From positions 83,696 through 147,695 of the forward strand of contig SCNT01000006.1 in assembly GCA_005503165.1 (NCBI GenBank): a stretch of DNA of 64,000 nt, given 5' to 3'. The stretch comes from Sphingomonadaceae bacterium 3R27E2-A (GTDB lineage: Bacteria > Pseudomonadota > Alphaproteobacteria > Sphingomonadales > Sphingomonadaceae). The notes beneath the pieces are model-generated. The model was not told the origin of the DNA and did not search any database. It worked only from the letters and a program-made list of their open reading frames with translations. Both the position numbers and the translations under genes were made by a program. Below are positions 28,241 through 36,764 of this stretch, piece after piece. The stretch's first letter is position 1, and every line of letters begins with the position of its first letter.

Positions 28241-30688
28241 ATGCAGCGCAGCCTGCCTCTCGCCGCCGCGATCGCGATGCTCGCCGTCCCCGCCGTGGCG
28301 CAGGCGGCCGACGAGCGCGCGTTCGACGTGCCCAAAGGCAATTTGTCGACCAGCCTGCCCCTGCTCAGCCGCCAGGGCGGGGTCAGCATCAGCGTTGCCG
28401 ACGCGGGCCTGTGGGGCAATCGCGGCAAGAAGGTCCGCGGACGAATGAGCGTCGAGGAGGCGATCCACCGCATGCTCGCGGGTTCGGACGCGCGCGCGGT
28501 GCGCGTCAGCGCGACAAGCTGGCGCATCGAGCGCCGCCCGCCGCCTCCGAAGGTCGCGCGCCGCGCCACCTCGCCGCCAAAGCCGCCGCCACCCAGAGCG
28601 CGCGAGCCCGACAATCTCGTCGCCGGGCCCGATGACGAGATCATCGTCACCGCCTCGAAAACCGACATTCCCTACGCGAGCTTTGCGGGCGTCGCCACCG
28701 TGCTGGATGGCGGCGATTTGGCGTTCGGCGGCGAGCGCGGGATGGAATCGATCCTGTCCAGGATGGCCACCGTCTCCTCGACCCATCTGGGTTCGGGGCG
28801 CAACAAACTGTTCATCCGCGGCATCGCCGATTCCAGCTTCACCGGCCCGACGCAGTCGACCGTCGGTCAATATCTCGGCGACATCCGCCTCAGCTACAAC
28901 GCGCCCGACCCCGATCTCCGCCTCTACGACATCCAGAATGTCGAGGTGCTCGAAGGCCCGCAGGGCACGCTCTACGGCGCGGGCTCGCTCGGCGGCATCA
29001 TCCGCGCGGTCCCCAACGCCCCCGATCCCTATCGCCAGACGGTGCAGGCGATCGCCGGCGTGTCGGTCACCCAGCATGGCGATCCGGGAGGCGATCTCGG
29101 CGCGATCGTCAACCTGCCCGTCGGCGACGGCGGCCATGCGTTACGCCTCGTCGGCTATATGGTCAGCGACGGCGGCTATATCGACAATCCGATGCTCGGC
29201 CAGAACGACGTCAACCGCGTCGACGTCCGCGGCGGCCGCAGCACCTTCCGCTTCGATGCGGGGAACGACTGGACGATCGATCTCGGCGGCGTATACCAGA
29301 CGATCAAGTCGCAGGACGCGCAATATGCCGACAAGAATGCGCCGCCGCTGATCCGCAATTCGATGGTCGAACAAAATGCCAAGGCGAAATACGGCCTCGG
29401 CACGGTCGTCGTGATGAAGCAGTGGGACGGGCTGTTCTTCCAGTCGTCGAACGCCTTCGTAAGCCACCGCCTGTTCGAACGCTTCGACGCCAGCAAACCC
29501 AATGATCCGCCGCGCATCCTCGACCAGCGCAACGCGACGCGCATGTTCGTCAGCGAAACGCGGCTCTCACGGCCGTTCGAAGACGGGCTCGGCTGGGTTG
29601 TCGGTATAAGCCTGCTCGACAACCGCACCCGCCAGAGCCGCGAGATCGGCGACGCCTTCGTCCAGATGCCGCTCACCGGCGTGTCGAACCGCATCACCGA
29701 AATCACCGGCTATGGCGAGGCGACGGTCGAGCTGATGCCGAATTTTGTTGCCGCGGGCGGCCTTCGCCTGTCGCACGCGCGCCTCGACGGTGCCGGGCGC
29801 GATGTCCCGCTCGACGTTGCGTTTGCGGGCCGCGCCGAGACCGCGCACCGGTCGGAAACCGACATCCTCCCCTCGGCCTCGCTGCTCGCCAAGCCGATGC
29901 GCGACGTGACGCTCTATATCCGCTACCAGGAGGGTTTCCGCCCCGGCGGGCTCGCGGTCGACAATAATTTCGTCCGCCGCTTCCGTAACGACCAGGTCCA
30001 GACGCTCGAGGCAGGGGTGCGCTTCGGCGAAAAGGGCTGGACCCCCTTCGACGCCAGCCTGTCGGTCTCGCACAGCCGCTGGCGCGACATCCAGGCCGAT
30101 TTCATCGACACCAACGGCTTTCCGACCACCGCCAATATCGGCGATGGTCGGATCACCAGCGTCACTGGCGCCTTTGCGGTGCGCCCCATCCCCGAACTGT
30201 CGTTCGAACTGGGTGGAGTGTACAATCACAGCCGCGTGACAGAGCTCTTCTCGGGCGAATTGCGCACGATCGCGGTCCGCGCTGCCGCTGCGGGCGGCGA
30301 CGTCGGGATCACCATCCCGCAGCAGCAACTGCTCGAACGCCTCGGGCAGATTCCGAATGTTGCCAAATATGCGGTGCGAGGATCATTCAATTATGCCGCG
30401 CCGATGGGCGGCGAGGATTTGCGGATCAATGGCTGGGCCAATTACATCGGCCCATCGCGGCTCGGCATCGGTCCGATCCTCGGCGAGGGTCAGGGCAAAT
30501 ATGTCGATTCGGGGCTCGCGGTGCGGATCGGCAACCACCGCCGCGGCCTTTCTTTGACATTGACGAACCTGTTCGACGCCCGCGGCAACCGTTTCGCCCT
30601 CGGCACGCCTTTCGTCGAGGGGAGCGCGGGCTATTTGACGCCGCTACGGCCGCGAACGCTCAGGGTCGCGATCGATCTGTCCTACTGA
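28241..30688 (+). CDS. TonB-dependent receptor/transducer with STN signalling domain (FecA-like)
   Basis: An 815-residue outer-membrane protein. The signal peptide ends 'AVAQA-ADE'. The secretin/TonB short N-terminal domain (about 25-95, 'FDVPKGNLSTSLPLLSRQGG') is the part that signals to FecR. A Pro-rich linker and the TonB box 'DEIIVTASK' near residue 128 follow. The plug (about 140-260) includes 'QNVEVLEGPQGTLYGAGSLGG', and the 22-strand barrel ends in 'RTLRVAIDLSY' with the terminal aromatic. 'YIRYQEGFRPGGLAV' is a conserved barrel strand in sphingomonad receptors. It imports an unknown ligand through TonB energy and reports it via FecR/FecI. No siderophore synthesis or permease gene is adjacent, so iron is not assured. 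Confidence 0.93.
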   Translation: MQRSLPLAAAIAMLAVPAVAQAADERAFDVPKGNLSTSLPLLSRQGGVSISVADAGLWGNRGKKVRGRMSVEEAIHRMLAGSDARAVRVSATSWRIERRPPPPKVARRATSPPKPPPPRAREPDNLVAGPDDEIIVTASKTDIPYASFAGVATVLDGGDLAFGGERGMESILSRMATVSSTHLGSGRNKLFIRGIADSSFTGPTQSTVGQYLGDIRLSYNAPDPDLRLYDIQNVEVLEGPQGTLYGAGSLGGIIRAVPNAPDPYRQTVQAIAGVSVTQHGDPGGDLGAIVNLPVGDGGHALRLVGYMVSDGGYIDNPMLGQNDVNRVDVRGGRSTFRFDAGNDWTIDLGGVYQTIKSQDAQYADKNAPPLIRNSMVEQNAKAKYGLGTVVVMKQWDGLFFQSSNAFVSHRLFERFDASKPNDPPRILDQRNATRMFVSETRLSRPFEDGLGWVVGISLLDNRTRQSREIGDAFVQMPLTGVSNRITEITGYGEATVELMPNFVAAGGLRLSHARLDGAGRDVPLDVAFAGRAETAHRSETDILPSASLLAKPMRDVTLYIRYQEGFRPGGLAVDNNFVRRFRNDQVQTLEAGVRFGEKGWTPFDASLSVSHSRWRDIQADFIDTNGFPTTANIGDGRITSVTGAFAVRPIPELSFELGGVYNHSRVTELFSGELRTIAVRAAAAGGDVGITIPQQQLLERLGQIPNVAKYAVRGSFNYAAPMGGEDLRINGWANYIGPSRLGIGPILGEGQGKYVDSGLAVRIGNHRRGLSLTLTNLFDARGNRFALGTPFVEGSAGYLTPLRPRTLRVAIDLSY

Positions 30689-30711
30689 GCGGTTTGCCCA
30701 CGCCATCGCGC

Positions 30712-31506
30712 TCAGCGCGCGACGGACTTCATCCGCTGCACGACGTCCTCATCGCGAATGCGGCGCCAGCGCGCCTCCACCACGCTGTGGATGCCGAACA
30801 GGAAGAGGCCAGCCGCAACCGGGATATAGAGCGCCGCATGTTCGGTCAGCGCCGAAAGCGCGCCGCCCAAACCCTTAACTTCGCCTGCATTTCCGAACCA
30901 GCCCGCGCGAACCAGCGAATAACCGATAATCGCGAACACGATGGCGCGCGCCGCCAGACCAGCACGGCCCACAGGAACCACCCACGCCGGCGCCTCTCTC
31001 GATACACCCTTCATGAAATCGGTGGTCCATGCCTTCGTGGCCTGGTGCAACGCGGCGGCCAGAAAGCCGAGCCCGATCGCACCGAGAAGCGTGCCGCCGA
31101 GCGGCAATTCGAGCAGCATGCCGGCCGCTTCCTCCTCGCGGTTCCCCTGACCGCCTGCATGGCCCGCTGGAAGCCGGGCCGCAGCCCACGCCAGCACGAA
31201 ATGCGCCAGCCCACTGGCACCATAGCCGATCCGGATGGCGACTCCCTTCGTATCGCTGCCTTTGCCCTCGCTATCCAGCGCCGCGCCATAGAGGCGATAG
31301 GCACCGTAAAAGGCCAGCCCAAGCGCAAGCAGGATCAGCAATATCGACCCGCCAGGCATGTCGAGCACCGAGCGAAATACGCCCTGCGGAGTGGCGTCCG
31401 ACGCGCCTGCGCTCGTCAGCGCGATACAGGCCAATAGGCAATAGACGATGCCTCGCGCCAGCCACCCGGCGCGGGCGAAAGTTTCCAGGCGCCTCAATCT
31501 GTTCAT
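30712..31506 (-). CDS. DUF1206 membrane protein
   Basis: A 264-residue inner-membrane protein made of three repeats of a two-helix unit, each with an 'ARAGWLARGIVY'-like motif: 'ARAGWLARGIVYCLLACIAL', 'IRIGYGASGLAHFVLAWAAA' and 'GRAGLAARAIVFAIIGYSLV'. That internal triplication is the hallmark of DUF1206. Function is not established for the family. It ends 23 bases from the convergent receptor gene and has about 95 bases upstream before the acyl-CoA dehydrogenase pair. Confidence 0.85.
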   Translation of the reverse strand: MNRLRRLETFARAGWLARGIVYCLLACIALTSAGASDATPQGVFRSVLDMPGGSILLILLALGLAFYGAYRLYGAALDSEGKGSDTKGVAIRIGYGASGLAHFVLAWAAARLPAGHAGGQGNREEEAAGMLLELPLGGTLLGAIGLGFLAAALHQATKAWTTDFMKGVSREAPAWVVPVGRAGLAARAIVFAIIGYSLVRAGWFGNAGEVKGLGGALSALTEHAALYIPVAAGLFLFGIHSVVEARWRRIRDEDVVQRMKSVAR

Positions 31507-31602
31507 GACGCTTGCTCCCGTTGCGGCAACAAGCGAACGCCCAGCCGCAACGGCAGTTCCGCCGTTGTGGTTGGGCGTTCAAGCCATAGGTCGGAGCACG
31601 GG

Positions 31603-32742
31603 CTATTCGGCGAGCGTCAGCGCCTCGTAACGCTCCATATGGAAATCGGCGCTGCCGAACTGGCCCTCGATCATCGTCGCGCGCTTGAAATAATGGCCGA
31701 TCGCCAGCTCCTGGGTGATGCCGATGCCGCCGTGCGTCTGGATCGCATTCTGGCCGACGAAGTTGGCGCCGCGCGCGACCTTGTTCTTCGCCGCTGACAC
31801 CGCCGCCTTGCGCTCGTTCGCAGGCAGGCCGAGCTTCAGCGTGCCCATGATCGTCATCGATCGCGCCTGCTCGACCTCCATGAACATGTCGACCATGCGG
31901 TGCTGCAGCACCTGGAACTTGGCGATCGGCACGCCGAACTGCTTGCGCTGCTGCGTATATTCCAGTGTGCCTTCGTGCAGTTTCTGCATCACGCCGGTCG
32001 CTTCGGCGCACACTGCGATCGTCGCCTCATCGACGATCTGCTCGATCAGCGCCAGTCCCTCGCCCTCGCCGCCCAGCAGCGCGTCGGCAGGGATCGCGAC
32101 ATTCTCGAAATAGATTTCAGATGCGCGGCTGCCATCCACCGTCGGATAGTCGCGGCGCACGATGCCCGGCAGATTGGCGTCGATCAGGAACAGCGACACG
32201 CCATCCCTGTCGCGCTGGCCGCCGCCGGTACGCGCGGTCACGAGCAGATGCGTCGCCCATGGCGCGGCATAGACGACGCCCTTGTGGCCGCTGAGCACAT
32301 AGCCTTCGCTGTCCTTCTTCGCGCTGGTGCGCAGATTGGCCAGGTCGTAGCGGCCCTGCGGCTCGGCATAGGCGAAGGCGACGATGACGTTGCCGGCGAT
32401 GATCTCCGGGATGAACTTGTCGGCCTGCGCCCCGCCGACCGCCTTCAACGCGCCCCCCGCGATGACTACGGTCGGTAGGTACGGCTCGATGCCGAGCACC
32501 TTGCCGAGCTCCTCCATGATGATCGCATTTTCGAGCGCGCCCCCGCCGAGGCCGCCATGCTCTTCGGCGAACGACGCGCCGAGCATACCCAGTTCCTGCG
32601 CCAGCGCGGTCCAGATCGCCGGATCGCGGCCCTCGTCGCTCGCGATGAACTTCTGGCGCGTCTCGAAATCATAGGTGTCGGCGAGGAAGCGGGCCAGCGT
32701 GTCGCGGATCATGTCCTGCGTTTCGGTGTAGGTGAAATCCAT
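31603..32742 (-). CDS. Acyl-CoA dehydrogenase family protein (first of an adjacent pair)
   Basis: A 379-residue flavoprotein of the FadE type that would oxidise the alpha-beta bond of an acyl-CoA, passing electrons to ETF. The N-terminal helical domain runs to about 115 ('LGMLGASFAEEHGGLGGGALE'), then the beta domain (about 118-220, 'AFAYAEPQGRYDLANLRTSA') and the C-terminal helical domain ('QTHGGIGITQELAIGHYFKR'). It starts at ATG 32742; the longer frame crosses an intergenic repeat. The second dehydrogenase gene lies about 105 bases upstream on the same strand, separated by that repeat. The small size and pairing recall the heteromeric dehydrogenases of steroid and side-chain degradation; substrate unknown. 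Confidence 0.9.
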   Translation of the reverse strand: MDFTYTETQDMIRDTLARFLADTYDFETRQKFIASDEGRDPAIWTALAQELGMLGASFAEEHGGLGGGALENAIIMEELGKVLGIEPYLPTVVIAGGALKAVGGAQADKFIPEIIAGNVIVAFAYAEPQGRYDLANLRTSAKKDSEGYVLSGHKGVVYAAPWATHLLVTARTGGGQRDRDGVSLFLIDANLPGIVRRDYPTVDGSRASEIYFENVAIPADALLGGEGEGLALIEQIVDEATIAVCAEATGVMQKLHEGTLEYTQQRKQFGVPIAKFQVLQHRMVDMFMEVEQARSMTIMGTLKLGLPANERKAAVSAAKNKVARGANFVGQNAIQTHGGIGITQELAIGHYFKRATMIEGQFGSADFHMERYEALTLAE

Positions 32743-32757
32743 CTTGTATCCCCGTCG

Positions 32758-32837
32758 CCCCCGCAAAGGCGGGGGCCGCTGTAAATTTATGTTGCGGTGC
32801 TGCGTAAGGCCGATCGCGGCCCCCGCCATGGCGGGGG
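32758..32837. repeat. Paired GC hairpins, sphingomonad-type intergenic repeat
   Basis: Two stem-loops with the same 7-base stem: CCCCCGC-AAAG-GCGGGGG at 32758-32775 (outer bases slightly variable) and CCCCCGC-CATG-GCGGGGG at 32820-32837. The flanking GGCCGC and GCGGCC are in inverse orientation, so the whole 80-base block is itself palindromic. It sits between the two acyl-CoA dehydrogenase genes and could reduce read-through or stabilise the upstream mRNA. Confidence 0.85.
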
Positions 32838-32848
32838 CAACGCATGCG

Positions 32849-34042
32849 TCAGAGCCCCAGAACCATCTTCGCGATGATGTTGCGCTGGATCTCGTTCGAC
32901 CCGCCGTAAATCGTCGTCTTGCGGACGTTGAAATAGGTCGGCGCGGCGCGATGCGCATAGTCGGGCCCGATCGGATGCTCGTTGTCGCCCTCTCCGAAAC
33001 CCCTGAAATAGGGCGCGCCATAATGGCCCACGGCCTCCAGCGTCAGTTCGGTCAGCCGCTGCTGGATTTCCGAGCCCTTGATCTTGAGCAGGCTCGATTC
33101 CGGCCCCGGTCCGCGTCCGGCGTTGGGGCCTGCCAGGCTGCGCAGCTCGGTGAATTCGAGCGCGGTCAGATCGACTTCGAGCTCGGCGATCTTGCGCTTG
33201 AAGAAGGCGTTCTGGATCAGCGGCTTGTCGCCGTCGAGTTCGGTGCGGGCGATCGCCTTGACCTTCTCAACCCCGCGCTTGGACGCCGCGACGCCGGCAA
33301 TGCCGGTGCGTTCGTGCGCGAGCAGGAACTTGGCGCAGGTCCAGCCCTTATTTTCTTCATAGACCCGTTGCGACTGCGGTACGCGAACATCCTCCAGCCA
33401 CACCTCGTTGACCTCATGCTCGCCGCCCAGCGTGATGATCGGGCGCACGGTGATCCCCGGGGACTTCATATCGATGAGGAGAAAGCTGATGCCTTCCTGC
33501 TGCTTGGCGTCCTTGTCGGTGCGCACCAGGAAAAAGCCCCAGTCGGCGTGCTGTGCCATCGTCGTCCAGGTCTTCTGACCGTTGACGATGTAATCGTCGC
33601 CGTCCGGCACCGCGACGGTGCGCAGACTGGCAAGATCGGACCCTGCGCCGGGCTCCGAATAGCCCTGGCACCACCAATCCTCGCCCGACAGGATGCGCGG
33701 GAGGAAATAGGCTTTCTGTTCGGGCGTTCCGAAGGTGTAGATCACGGGGCCGACCATCGCGAGCCCGAAGGGCATCAGCCGGATGCAGTCGGCGCGCGCG
33801 GTTTCCTCGGAGAAAATGAAGCGCTGCGTCGGGGTCCAGCCGGTGCCGCCATATTCGACCGGCCACGCGGGCGCGACCCAGCCCTTCTTGTGGAGCACCT
33901 TGTGCCAGGCGAGAAAATCCTCCTTGGACAGTTCCTCGCCCTCGTCCTGCTTGCCGCGCAGTTCTTCGGGGTAATTTTCGGCAATGAAGGTCCGGACTTC
34001 CTGCTGGAAGGCCAGGTCTTCGGGGCTGAACTCCATGTCCAT
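32849..34042 (-). CDS. Acyl-CoA dehydrogenase family protein (second of the pair)
   Basis: A 397-residue FadE-type flavoprotein. The N-terminal domain begins 'MEFSPEDLAFQQEVRTFIAE'. The FAD-side loop is 'WCQGYSEPGAGSDLASLRT' near residues 127-145, followed by 'YIVNGQKTWTTMAQHADWGF' and the C-terminal 'TTIYGGSNEIQRNIIAKM'. The tail has Gly where medium-chain enzymes have the catalytic Glu (Tyr-Gly-Gly rather than Tyr-Glu-Gly). 'LLAHERTGIAG' offers a Glu at the alternative position used by isovaleryl and long-chain types. GGGAG precedes ATG 34042; ATG 34036 is also possible. It is the upstream member of the pair and likely the first gene of the unit. Confidence 0.92.
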   Translation of the reverse strand: MDMEFSPEDLAFQQEVRTFIAENYPEELRGKQDEGEELSKEDFLAWHKVLHKKGWVAPAWPVEYGGTGWTPTQRFIFSEETARADCIRLMPFGLAMVGPVIYTFGTPEQKAYFLPRILSGEDWWCQGYSEPGAGSDLASLRTVAVPDGDDYIVNGQKTWTTMAQHADWGFFLVRTDKDAKQQEGISFLLIDMKSPGITVRPIITLGGEHEVNEVWLEDVRVPQSQRVYEENKGWTCAKFLLAHERTGIAGVAASKRGVEKVKAIARTELDGDKPLIQNAFFKRKIAELEVDLTALEFTELRSLAGPNAGRGPGPESSLLKIKGSEIQQRLTELTLEAVGHYGAPYFRGFGEGDNEHPIGPDYAHRAAPTYFNVRKTTIYGGSNEIQRNIIAKMVLGL

Positions 34043-34164
34043 TCTGATTCTCCCAAGGGCTGTGCCGGGCTTATAGGACCGGTTCACGCTTACGTAAAGG
34101 TAAGTTGTATTTTGCTACGCTTTAAGCCGCAGCTTCGCCAACTTCCGCGCCCTTGTCCAGCGCC

Positions 34165-35067
34165 TCAGTTCGTGGGCCGCGGGGTCACCAGGACGAAGGC
34201 CCCCTCGCTCGCATAGGCGTTCCGCCGCTCGACGATCGAAAGCGTCACGGGCACCATCGCGCCGTCGCGCGCGACCAGTTCGCTCTCGATCCGCGCGGGC
34301 GCCCCGGTCCGGAACAGCTCTTCCAGCGCCTCCGCGAAGGCCTGTCGCCGCGAAAGCGCGAGCAATGCCGAAAAGCGCACGCGCCGGATCGCTTCGTCGC
34401 CGACGCCGATCATCGCCAGCATCGCGTCATTGGCGTGCTCGATCGCCTCGCGCACGGAAATGCAGGCATGGCCGATATGGCCGTCGACCTCGATTGCCCG
34501 GATCGCGGCCGTGCGCGCGTCATCGCGCGTGCGCGCGGCCATCGCGTCGCTGACGTCGCGCAACACGATCGCACCGCCGATCGGTAGTGGGACTAGGTCG
34601 ACATGCAGCCACTGCCCCGGACGAAGCAGCGACGGCAGATCGCCCGAAAATCGTTCGCGATGATCGAGCATGCGCGGGATATGGTGGAAGACCAGACTGC
34701 CCGCGATCGCCGGCAGCGTCGCGGCGAGCGGCTGGCCGACCAGCGCCGCAGCGCTCGCTTCCAGCATATCGCCCGCGGCGGCGTTGGTCGCGACGATCCG
34801 CCGCTGCCGGTCGATGAGGATCAGGCTGTCGCGGATCGATTCGAGCAGCATCGCGTGCGACTCGCGCAGCCGCGCCACGGGTGAACCGGTCACCTCCTCG
34901 TCGGCGCCGGCCAGCCGGCGATAATCGTCGAGCGAGATCAACACATGCGCGTCTTTGCCGTGATGCGTGACCACGACCGGCTGCCGCGCCGCATGCAGGC
35001 GCCAATTGGCGAAGCCGCGGATGAAATCCGCGGCCGACACGCGTTCGGGGGCCTGACCCATATCCAT
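34165..35067 (-). CDS. Phd-like antitoxin domain fused to PAS sensor domains
   Basis: A 300-residue protein. Residues about 8-55 ('VSAADFIRGFANWRLHAARQ', 'PVVVTHHGKDAHVLISLDDY') match the Phd/YefM antitoxin DNA-binding fold. Two PAS-like domains follow (about 65-175, 'LLESIRDSLILIDRQRRIVATNAAA', and 180-295, 'IEHANDAMLAMIGVGDEAIRR' with 'ELVARDGAMVPVTLSIVERR'). There is no toxin gene beside it, no kinase, cyclase or other output domain, and no membrane segment. I infer a cytoplasmic sensor-regulator in which the antitoxin fold acts as the DNA-binding part. It lies 68 bases downstream of tadG on the same strand; its start is uncertain by a few codons. Confidence 0.78.
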   Translation of the reverse strand: MDMGQAPERVSAADFIRGFANWRLHAARQPVVVTHHGKDAHVLISLDDYRRLAGADEEVTGSPVARLRESHAMLLESIRDSLILIDRQRRIVATNAAAGDMLEASAAALVGQPLAATLPAIAGSLVFHHIPRMLDHRERFSGDLPSLLRPGQWLHVDLVPLPIGGAIVLRDVSDAMAARTRDDARTAAIRAIEVDGHIGHACISVREAIEHANDAMLAMIGVGDEAIRRVRFSALLALSRRQAFAEALEELFRTGAPARIESELVARDGAMVPVTLSIVERRNAYASEGAFVLVTPRPTN

Positions 35068-35135
35068 CTCGTTCTCCGGCGTTCGACCTTCCCTGTCTTA
35101 TTGGAAGAAAGCCGGCATTTTCGAACCGGAACGGA

Positions 35136-36764
35136 TCAACCGACGAGGCGCGCCTGCCCGCAGCGCAGCGCATTCACGCGCGCATCGGCCTGCCCGACTT
35201 GGACGCCGAGCACGCTGGTGACCTCGGCGAACACGCCGTCGAGCACCGGTGCCGCTGTCGCGACAGTCTGCGCGACGAGGGTCTTCAACGCGCCCAGATT
35301 CAGGCCGATTCCCAGCACCGAGCCCGTCAGTTCCATTCGGTCCGACAGCGACTTTGCGGCGCCCGAGGCCAGCCCGGTGCTCGACACGGTCTTGACCGAG
35401 CCGCCGGCGATATCTTCGCGCGAAAAGGCGACGGGTTTTTCCTCCAGATCGGACAGGACAAGTTCGGCCTCGGCATCGACGCTGGCGAGCGGCAGCTTCA
35501 GAAGCCGCGCCTTCTTGGGATCGAGCGGGCGCTGCATGTCGCGAAAATCGCTGTCGCTGACGCTGCCGATCGCGAGCATAGCGGGCGACGTCGTCACCGC
35601 CAGCGTCACCGCCTCGTCGCTGCCCTTGCTGCAGTCGATGTCCGAGATGCGCGCCGCCGCCGAACCGAGTTCGGCGAGAATGGGAATCTCGACCGTCGCG
35701 ACCGGCGTCGCGACCTTCGCATCGACGCGCAGTCGCACCTGTGTGGTGCGGACGACGACCTGATTGTCGTCGGTGACCGCAATCAGCGGCGAGTTGGCCG
35801 GCGGCTCACCGATGATCAGCCCGACCTTGATGTGCGACCCGCCGGGGAGGTCGCTAACCAGATCGAAGTCGACCTGCCGATCGGCCGAGGCAGTAACGAG
35901 CATCGCGCGCATCAGGCTGAGCAGGTTGACGCGCACGGGATCGGCAGGATCGACCCGCGCGCTCGCATGGCGCGGGCCGAGGTCGATCACCAACGCGGGG
36001 ATCAGGGTAGTGGGGTCCGCGCGCGCCGCCATATGCTCGACGACCGGCGCGGCGCTGCCGTCGGAGGCTGCGGCAAGTGCCGAGAGCACCTGCGGCATGG
36101 TCACTTCGCTGTTCAGCGTCTGGCCAAAGGTCAGCGCCTCGACCCCGATCTCTGTGCGCAGCGCGTCGGAAAAGGCGAGCAGGTCGACATCGGCGCTCGC
36201 GAGCGCATTGTAATCCATCACCGACAGGTTGAGCTCGCTTCCTGTCAGCGCCGACAATATCGCGTCGGGTACGCCACCGTTGACCGCTGCTACGCGCGAG
36301 CCCAGGGAAAAGGCTGCATAGCCGCGGCGGGCGCCCGTTGCGCGCGCGCTGATCATATTGCTGCTGCGACCGGTGATTAGGCGCCCGAAAAACAGGGGGT
36401 GCGACTTGGTTAGCACGATGCGCACGGCGTTGGGCGACGCCCCGCCCTCGGTGAAACGCTGCTCCGCGACGACACCGGCATCGGCGACGTAGCTGCCGGG
36501 GGTGATCGAGGCGATGACGATGCCGCAGTCGCAATTCGCGGCGATGATCCGCTCAGCGGCCTCGCGCTCTTCGCCGGGCCTGGCCGCCGCCGCCAATGCC
36601 GCGGCGTCGGCGATCCCCTGCAGCTTGCGTCGGTCGAGATGAAGCGCACCGACATCGACTGCGAGCGCTGCGGCGCCGATCAGCATCGTCAAGCCAAAAG
36701 CCGCGGCGATGCTCATCGCTCCGCGCGTGTCGCGACACAGCGAAAAGAGGACCGGGCGTTTCAT
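35136..36764 (-). CDS. TadG-like Flp-pilus-associated membrane protein
   Basis: A 542-residue protein with one N-terminal membrane helix in the TadE/G arrangement ('RDTRGAMSIAAAFGLTMLIG' then 'AAALAVDVGALHLDRRKLQG'), typical of pseudopilin-like TadG. The long periplasmic part (about 50-542) carries 'IADAAALAAAARPGEEREA', the usual segment after the helix, and no recognisable von Willebrand domain. Two Cys near residues 77 and 79 and a Cys near the end might form disulfides. The start overlaps the tadE stop as ATGA. The other tad/cpa genes (prepilin, secretin, ATPase) are absent, so this is a detached pair. Confidence 0.82.
   Translation of the reverse strand: MKRPVLFSLCRDTRGAMSIAAAFGLTMLIGAAALAVDVGALHLDRRKLQGIADAAALAAAARPGEEREAAERIIAANCDCGIVIASITPGSYVADAGVVAEQRFTEGGASPNAVRIVLTKSHPLFFGRLITGRSSNMISARATGARRGYAAFSLGSRVAAVNGGVPDAILSALTGSELNLSVMDYNALASADVDLLAFSDALRTEIGVEALTFGQTLNSEVTMPQVLSALAAASDGSAAPVVEHMAARADPTTLIPALVIDLGPRHASARVDPADPVRVNLLSLMRAMLVTASADRQVDFDLVSDLPGGSHIKVGLIIGEPPANSPLIAVTDDNQVVVRTTQVRLRVDAKVATPVATVEIPILAELGSAAARISDIDCSKGSDEAVTLAVTTSPAMLAIGSVSDSDFRDMQRPLDPKKARLLKLPLASVDAEAELVLSDLEEKPVAFSREDIAGGSVKTVSSTGLASGAAKSLSDRMELTGSVLGIGLNLGALKTLVAQTVATAAPVLDGVFAEVTSVLGVQVGQADARVNALRCGQARLVG

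Noticed and set aside
34165..35067. Toxin-antitoxin locus
   Set aside because: No toxin-sized frame with family features lies on either side of the Phd-like gene.
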